Assembly: GCA_013287665.1 (NCBI GenBank)
Contig: JABDDK010000003.1
Coordinates: 1-50,000, forward strand
Reading direction: 5' to 3'
DNA: 50,000 nt
Origin: Alphaproteobacteria bacterium
GTDB taxonomy: Bacteria > Pseudomonadota > Alphaproteobacteria > UBA9655
The notes beneath the pieces are model-generated. The model worked only from the letters and a program-made list of their open reading frames with translations, had not been told where the DNA came from and ran no database searches. The position numbers were made by a program, and so were the translations under genes. Of this stretch, positions 44,887-50,000 are shown in pieces. Each line of letters opens with the position of its first letter. The first letter of the stretch is position 1.

Positions 44887-44920
44887 CTGCAACACTGAAC
44901 ACTGCAACACTGCAACACTG
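44887..44920. repeat. Short tandem repeat (8-bp unit) before sdhC
   Basis: CTG followed by four units of CAACACTG, the second shortened by one base (44890-44897, 44898-44904, 44905-44912, 44913-44920). It lies between the rsm22 stop and the sdhC start, about 30 bp upstream of the latter. Confidence 0.85.
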
Positions 44921-44921
44921 C

Positions 44922-45887
44922 TTACTCTTGCCATTCGTCACCCCATTCAGCATCACGAGCCAGCGTGTATATCTCACCTTCACTCTTTGAAACAACCCGT
45001 CGGTCTAAATCCCCCTCAAAAGTACATAAATCTAAAATGACATGACCTGTCTTCTTGATGGGAGCTCTAATCACCCTGGCTTTAGGGACGGGGTGTGGTG
45101 AGGGAGAGGCCACAAGATATGAGAATTTTTCATCCTCATAAGGAAGAGCGCCATCCTTAGCCCGTTTGTGATACTTACCCCGAGGAATACGCACACTAAA
45201 ATGGCACCAATCCTTACCTTCCTTAAAAGCAGGAGCAACAGGGCAGGGGCGATTATGGGTACAAGGAGCTAATATTTGTGCCCCTCTCTCAATAAGAAGT
45301 CGGCGGGCCGTTAATATATTCCCATAACCTTGGGGTGTCCCTGGCTCAATGATGATGAGAAGTTGATCAGTCGCTTCATACGCCTTTTCAACAACCTGGA
45401 GCTGATCCTTGACGTTAAGCTCATTAAGTGAATACGCCAACACAACAGCATCATGAGAGGGAAACATTTGCTCTCTCACGATATCATCATGACACCAAGA
45501 AATTTGAAGCGGATCAAGTTGGTTTTGGGTGAGATGCTGTCCTAAACGGACCATTTCAATATCGCGCTCAAAGAACGTCACACTTTTAAGATGAGGCATA
45601 AAATCAGCTGCGGCCCATGCAAGACTGCCAACTCCTGAGCCTAAATCGAGCAAAGTCTTCACAGGTGTGAGGTGCTGAGAAATTCGTTTAAGAACATTCC
45701 TTATAACCCCAAATGTTGCGGGAAGACGGGAAGCAATATAAGCCTGACGATGGGCTTGGGTTTCAATAAATTCACCCCTTGCATACCGCTGCGATAAATC
45801 ATAACAAGCATCACGTAGTCTGTCAGGATGCAAAGGCGCAAGCTCACGATCGATCGCATTTGATAATTTTAATGGAAGCTGTTCCAC
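44922..45887 (-). CDS. Rsm22-family small-subunit ribosomal methyltransferase-like protein
   Basis: Member of the Rsm22/METTL17 family, which binds the small ribosomal subunit (the mitochondrial member is needed for its assembly). The 321-aa protein has the SAM-binding motif LLDLGSGVGSLAWAAADF (about residues 79-96) and VLAYSLNEL. Four cysteines, C209, C215, C228 and C288 (APCTHNRPCP, DWCHF, DLCTF), match the positions that hold a [4Fe-4S] cluster in METTL17. The start is GTG 45887, after GGGGGAAG. It lies just upstream of sdhCDAB on the same strand. Confidence 0.88.
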   Translation of the reverse strand: MEQLPLKLSNAIDRELAPLHPDRLRDACYDLSQRYARGEFIETQAHRQAYIASRLPATFGVIRNVLKRISQHLTPVKTLLDLGSGVGSLAWAAADFMPHLKSVTFFERDIEMVRLGQHLTQNQLDPLQISWCHDDIVREQMFPSHDAVVLAYSLNELNVKDQLQVVEKAYEATDQLLIIIEPGTPQGYGNILTARRLLIERGAQILAPCTHNRPCPVAPAFKEGKDWCHFSVRIPRGKYHKRAKDGALPYEDEKFSYLVASPSPHPVPKARVIRAPIKKTGHVILDLCTFEGDLDRRVVSKSEGEIYTLARDAEWGDEWQE

Positions 45888-45989
45888 GCTTCTTCCCCCT
45901 TAAGTCTGTTGTCTATTAAATCACGAATATGCGTAAATTACCATGAAAAAGGTGAAGGAATGGTTAAAAGGGTGAGGTCATTAGCATAA

Positions 45990-46019
45990 TTGTAAAAGTC
46001 TCACAATCCACAGTATATT
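45990..46019 (+). promoter_or_regulatory. Putative promoter of the fusion gene at 46057
   Basis: TTGTAA (45990-45995), an 18-bp spacer and TATATT (46014-46019), 37 bp before the ATG. A CtrA-type box overlaps its 3' end. Confidence 0.42.
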
Positions 46020-46032
46020 AAATCTATATTAA
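46018..46032 (+). promoter_or_regulatory. Candidate CtrA box before the fusion gene
   Basis: Exact TTAA-ATCTATA-TTAA, overlapping the last bases of the -10 and the expected start point, a position suited to repression. The local DNA is AT-rich, so chance occurrence must be considered. Confidence 0.4.
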
Positions 46033-46056
46033 TAAATTAATGAGAAAATTGTACTT

Positions 46057-48855
46057 ATGGGAGAACAAAACGACCAACTTGAAACGCAACTCACCAAATT
46101 GCTGTATGACTTTCTGGTCAAGATGGGCTCAGAAAGGGCCGCAAAACGCATTACGCTGACCGCTGAATTTGAAGCGGATTTGGGGTTGGATAGCTTGAGT
46201 CGGGTTGAGTTTCTTCATGTTGTTGAAGAAGCAATGGGCGTTGCTTTTCCGATGGATATATTTGAAAAAGCGCAAACGCTTAAGGATTTGGAGGCCTTTC
46301 TTGTAACCCACGTCACAAAAAAGGCCAGGGCAAAAGTTAAACCAAAAGCAATAGATAAAACAAGCCGGACGATTGCTGTTCCCCAAGGTGAAACCCTTAT
46401 TGATAGTCTTCTCTATTATGTTGAACGTGATCCTAATCGGATCCACATCCACCTCCATCAGGAAGATGGGTCAGAGAAGCCAATTACCTATAAAGAACTC
46501 TATGACGCTTCAGTGAAGACAGCAAAGGGCCTTGCTGCCTTAGGACTTGAGAGAAATGAAACAGTTGCCATTATGCTGCCTACTTCTGAGGAATTCTTTT
46601 CCGCCTACCTAGGGACAATGCTAGCCGGAGGGATTCCCGTTCCCATTTATCCTCCTTTTCGGCCAAATCGATTAGAAGAATATGTTAAAAGAGAGGCTAC
46701 TCTTCTGCGGAATGCAGGGGTAAAAATCCTCATTACATTCAAAGAAGCTGAAACATTAAGCAAACTGATACAAGGACTTATACCGGGGCTCAACCATGTG
46801 ATTACAATCCCGACTTTGATCAAATCTGAGGCACCTCTTCCAACGCTCACTTTGCATTCAACGGATCCAGCTTTTATACAATATACCTCTGGGAGCACAG
46901 GGAATCCAAAGGGTGTCTATTTAACCCATGGAAATCTCATTGCTAATATTCGTGCGATGGGGGAGGCTCTTCACATTACTTCAGAGGATAGGATCGTGAG
47001 CTGGCTGCCCTTATACCATGATATGGGGCTCATTGGGGCTTGGCTGGGCAGCCTTCACTTTGGGGCACCCGCAACCATCATGTCCCCCTTAATGTTCCTC
47101 AGCCGTCCAGAGAGATGGCTGTGGGCTATACATGAGCACCGCGGAACGATATCGGCCGCCCCTAATTTTGCCTATGAGTTGTGTATCCGTCGCATTAAAG
47201 ATGAATCTTTGATTGGAATCGATTTAAGCTCCTGGCGTATTGCTGCCAATGGCGCTGAGATGGTTCATCCTGATACACTGCGACGTTTTACCCTAAAGTT
47301 TAAACCTTATGGATTAAATCCTGGAGCTATTTTCCCTGTCTATGGACTTGCTGAATCTTCCGTAGGGCTCTGTTTTCCCCCCTTAAGCCGAACTGAACCC
47401 CGCATTGACCTCATTGAACGGGAAGCCCTTGAGAGAAAGGGGCTCGCCATAAAGGCTGACAAGCCCGGACCTAATACGACGGAATTTGTCGCATGCGGCC
47501 ATGCAATCCCGGGCCACCGTATAAAGATCGTTGATAAGGATGGGGTTGAACTTCCTGAAAGAACGATTGGCCGCCTGTGGTTTCAAGGACCTTCCTCTAT
47601 GCAGATGTATTACAATAATCCTGTGGCAACGAGTGCGGTTAAACAGATCGGGGGATGGATTGATTCAAAGGATTATGCCTATCTTGCAGAAGGGGATCTC
47701 TTCATTACAGGCCGGATGAAGGACATGATCATTAAGGCAGGTCGCAACCTTTACCCTCAGGATATTGAAGATATTGCCTCAAAAGTGGAAGGAATCCGAA
47801 AGGGATGTGTTATTGCCTTTGGCTTACAGGACGCAGAACAAGGGACGGAAAAACTTGTAATTGTTGCCGAAACACTCGTGAAAGATGAAACGAAGAGGGA
47901 CGAAATAATTCACAAGGTTATATCAAACCTTGTGACAGAACTCGGCATCCCTCCTGACGAGGTGCTTCTTGTCCGACCTGGAATTGTGCCCAAGACGTCG
48001 AGTGGGAAACTCCAGCGCTCAATCTGCAAGGAATATTATTTAGCTAATCATTTAGGACGTCGGCATATGCCGGTTTGGTTTCAGATCGGGAAGATTAGCC
48101 TTGAGAGTTTCGCTTCCCGATGTAAGCAAATCTTGTTTAAGACATTTAAATTCATCTATACTCTCTATGTTGGAGCTGTCGTTCTTATTTTGCTCCTCCC
48201 CACCCTTATGACCGTTCTTCTCTCCCCGAAACACTTGGCTCAAAAGTTCAGCAAGTTTTGGCTACGGCTTGTTTTTATGCTTGCAGGCTGTCGCATACAA
48301 GTCGTCAATCCTGGTTATCTTGTTGCAGATCACCCCATGATTTTTCTTGCAAATCACGTGAGTTATCTAGACGCCTTACTCTTGATAACTGTTCTCCCAA
48401 GTGGGGTTCTCTTTGTGGGAAAGCAAGAGTTGTTTAAGTCATCAATTATAAAACTGCTCATGAAAAAGTTGGGTCACATTACGGTTGAGCGCACAGATAT
48501 CATTCAAGGCCTTTCCGATTTAGACGTCATGGAGAGTAAATTAAAAGAAGGCTCAAGCCTCATGATTTTTCCTGAGGGAACTTTTACACATATCGTTGGC
48601 TTGAGACTCTTTAAGCTCGGCGCTTTTAAGCTTGCCGTCGAAACCAATACACCCGTTTGCCCCATGTCCATTAAAGGAACACGGCAGATTTTACCAGACT
48701 TAGCTTACTTATTGAAGCCTCATCCCATTATTGTTACCGTCAGTGAACCCCTTTACCCACAAGGAAAAGACCTCGATGCCGCCTTGAGATTGAAAACCCT
48801 TGCGCGCGCTGAGATTTCAAAATCCTGCGATGAGCCTGTTTTTGAAGAGATCTAA
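46057..48855 (+). CDS. Acyl carrier / fatty acyl-AMP ligase / PlsC-type acyltransferase fusion
   Basis: A 932-aa three-part protein. Residues 1-85: acyl carrier domain with the phosphopantetheine Ser46 in DLGLDSLSRVEF. Residues about 100-680: AMP-forming acyl ligase with the P-loop TSGSTGNPKG (277-286), YGLAESS, GDLFITGR (546-553) and KAGRNLYPQDIE, the last typical of fatty acyl-AMP ligases. After one or two hydrophobic segments (about 693-720), residues 740-920 form a lysophospholipid acyltransferase with HVSYLD (767-772) and FPEGT (838-842). It could activate a free fatty acid, load it on its own carrier domain and transfer it to a lysolipid at the membrane, resembling Aas but with a built-in carrier. 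Its 3' end overlaps the convergent transporter gene by four bases. Confidence 0.88.
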   Translation: MGEQNDQLETQLTKLLYDFLVKMGSERAAKRITLTAEFEADLGLDSLSRVEFLHVVEEAMGVAFPMDIFEKAQTLKDLEAFLVTHVTKKARAKVKPKAIDKTSRTIAVPQGETLIDSLLYYVERDPNRIHIHLHQEDGSEKPITYKELYDASVKTAKGLAALGLERNETVAIMLPTSEEFFSAYLGTMLAGGIPVPIYPPFRPNRLEEYVKREATLLRNAGVKILITFKEAETLSKLIQGLIPGLNHVITIPTLIKSEAPLPTLTLHSTDPAFIQYTSGSTGNPKGVYLTHGNLIANIRAMGEALHITSEDRIVSWLPLYHDMGLIGAWLGSLHFGAPATIMSPLMFLSRPERWLWAIHEHRGTISAAPNFAYELCIRRIKDESLIGIDLSSWRIAANGAEMVHPDTLRRFTLKFKPYGLNPGAIFPVYGLAESSVGLCFPPLSRTEPRIDLIEREALERKGLAIKADKPGPNTTEFVACGHAIPGHRIKIVDKDGVELPERTIGRLWFQGPSSMQMYYNNPVATSAVKQIGGWIDSKDYAYLAEGDLFITGRMKDMIIKAGRNLYPQDIEDIASKVEGIRKGCVIAFGLQDAEQGTEKLVIVAETLVKDETKRDEIIHKVISNLVTELGIPPDEVLLVRPGIVPKTSSGKLQRSICKEYYLANHLGRRHMPVWFQIGKISLESFASRCKQILFKTFKFIYTLYVGAVVLILLLPTLMTVLLSPKHLAQKFSKFWLRLVFMLAGCRIQVVNPGYLVADHPMIFLANHVSYLDALLLITVLPSGVLFVGKQELFKSSIIKLLMKKLGHITVERTDIIQGLSDLDVMESKLKEGSSLMIFPEGTFTHIVGLRLFKLGAFKLAVETNTPVCPMSIKGTRQILPDLAYLLKPHPIIVTVSEPLYPQGKDLDAALRLKTLARAEISKSCDEPVFEEI

Positions 48856-50000
48856 AGCTCTGCCTTTTCCCTTTTCGGGAAAGTCTCTGGAATGAAGGGC
48901 ATAATCACAAGTGCTAAGATAAGACTTAAAGGTATACTCATCAAAGCAAAGCGGTAGTCTGAAATATCATAGTGGGGGACACCATTATGCATTGCCCCTG
49001 ACCAGACAAGCTCTAAGAACCTACCCACGAGGGGTTGCAAGGCGATTCCTAGCATCATCACGATCATGTTTGTAAAACTGATGGCTGTCCCATTGCTAGA
49101 ATGGGGCGTGAGTTGACAGACAGCCGCAAAGATAAGGGGTTGCGCTGAGAAGACGATGCCTGATGCAAAAAGGAGCCCATACATCGCAGAAATAGGAATA
49201 TCGGGCACATAAATGATAACCCCATTGCAAACAATGGAAAGTAAAGCACCAATCGCCATGGCTTTTTTACGATCTTGAAAATAATCAGAAATGAAGGCTA
49301 CCAGAGGACATCCAACACCAGCGCCGATATAAAACATTGATGTAATTGATCCTGCTGTTGTTTTGTCTATGTCATACACTTTCATCAAAAAGGGAATCCC
49401 CCACAAGTCTATGAAAACAAGCATGGGTGCGTACATAAGGGCTCCATAGAGTCCAAGTAGCCAAATGCGATAGTTTACTGAAATCTCAATGAGGTGCATA
49501 AGAAGCCCCTTTATTGTTGTATCGGAAGGTGAACTTTTAGCGAGCTGTCCACCGGGGGGGATATCCTTAACAAAAACCCAAATCAATGCAGCAAGGGCAA
49601 ATCCAATAGGAACAATGACATACAGGAGGGCTTCACGCCAACCCATCCAATCAATGAGGAGGGCGAGGGGGGCTTGACCGAGGGAGGCCCCGACCTTTCC
49701 CGCAAGAAGAGTAAATCCAACAACTAAAGCCAATCGTTCAGGGTGGAACCACAAGGTTGCAAGCTTAAGGCACCCTAAAAATGCACATGTAGCACCCGTT
49801 CCAATGAGAAGCCTTCCAAAACAAGCAACATAGAAAGAATCAGCAAGAGCAAAGATCGCTGTTCCAATCGCGCAAAGGGCCACGGCGCCCCTTAAAAGTT
49901 TTGAGGGGCCAAATTTATCCATCCCTAAACCAACAGGAATTTGGAGAGATGTGTACGATATGAGATAAAAGGATGTCAAAACACCAAGAGCACAAGCTTC
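48852..50000 (-). CDS. MFS transporter (N-terminus beyond window)
   Basis: Major facilitator with ten to eleven helices visible. The frame stays open to the window edge (codons up to 50000), and the visible start lies in helix 2, so about 45 N-terminal residues are missing; the TTG at 49979 is not the real start. The helix 2-3 signature QIPVGLGMDKFGPSKLL is present, and a related loop (SDYFQDRKKAMAIG) lies at the start of the second half. The substrate cannot be inferred. The C-terminus is a short basic/acidic tail. The 3' end overlaps the convergent fusion gene by four bases. Confidence 0.88.
   Translation of the reverse strand, partial: EACALGVLTSFYLISYTSLQIPVGLGMDKFGPSKLLRGAVALCAIGTAIFALADSFYVACFGRLLIGTGATCAFLGCLKLATLWFHPERLALVVGFTLLAGKVGASLGQAPLALLIDWMGWREALLYVIVPIGFALAALIWVFVKDIPPGGQLAKSSPSDTTIKGLLMHLIEISVNYRIWLLGLYGALMYAPMLVFIDLWGIPFLMKVYDIDKTTAGSITSMFYIGAGVGCPLVAFISDYFQDRKKAMAIGALLSIVCNGVIIYVPDIPISAMYGLLFASGIVFSAQPLIFAAVCQLTPHSSNGTAISFTNMIVMMLGIALQPLVGRFLELVWSGAMHNGVPHYDISDYRFALMSIPLSLILALVIMPFIPETFPKREKAEL

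Noticed and set aside
49977-49979. TTG at 49979 as the start of the MFS transporter
   Set aside because: It falls in the second membrane helix and the frame continues to the window edge, so the gene is cut off, not short.
1-50000. tRNA, rRNA, CRISPR arrays, transposase genes and prophage genes
   Set aside because: I read the gaps between genes for these and saw none; short degenerate RNAs could still be missed without a covariance search.

Overview
The window reads as the chromosome of an alphaproteobacterium with moderate-to-low GC. The evidence is an unsplit nuoA-N operon followed by birA and coaX, a CtrA master regulator close to the Caulobacter protein, an alphaproteobacterial rpmI-rplT / pheS-pheT region, a DUF465 protein and an Rsm22-family methyltransferase. 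Secreted proteins of unknown function, several with eukaryote-like motifs, and palindromic repeats between genes suggest a host-associated or intracellular lineage. Holosporales (Paracaedibacter/Odyssella/Caedimonas type) is my best guess. This is inference; no rRNA is present to settle it.

Layout. 1-1343: 3' part of a YejF-type double ATPase. 1348-3520: a MITE-like repeat and two secreted unknown proteins on the minus strand. 3717-18024: fourteen complex I genes, interrupted only by a 155-bp palindromic repeat between nuoG and nuoH. 18034-19537: birA and coaX. 19534-22952: accessory island with a small membrane protein, a repeat, a Cys-rich galaxin-like protein and a candidate secreted non-specific endonuclease. 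23035-27895: hydrolase, anmK, aspS and rnd. 28013-28584: rpmI-rplT. 28587-31700: second island with another MITE copy, an F-box-like secreted protein, an orphan AbrB antitoxin and a small secreted protein. 31778-37979: pheS, pheT, lepA, hemB. 37983-38325: palindromic element with flanking direct repeats and a 53-aa DUF465 gene. 38543-41494: ctrA with two CtrA boxes, then parE. 41524-45887 (minus): rsm22 and sdhCDAB. 46057-48855: a carrier protein / acyl-AMP ligase / acyltransferase fusion. 48852-50000 (minus): truncated MFS transporter.

How it fits together. Complex I and succinate dehydrogenase feed a respiratory chain, so the organism respires. HemB supplies haem precursors, CoaX and BirA serve CoA and biotin enzymes, and PheST, AspRS, L35, L20, LepA and Rsm22 serve translation. 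CtrA appears to regulate itself, and exact TTAA-N7-TTAA boxes also lie before a membrane protein, a hydrolase and the lipid-activation fusion, which suggests a small local CtrA regulon.

The least expected material lies in the two islands and the repeats: a galaxin-like protein, an endonuclease-like protein that keeps its catalytic residues, two F-box-like exported proteins, and three palindromic repeat families, one of which shows compensatory stem changes between copies. No tRNA, rRNA, CRISPR array or transposase gene was found.
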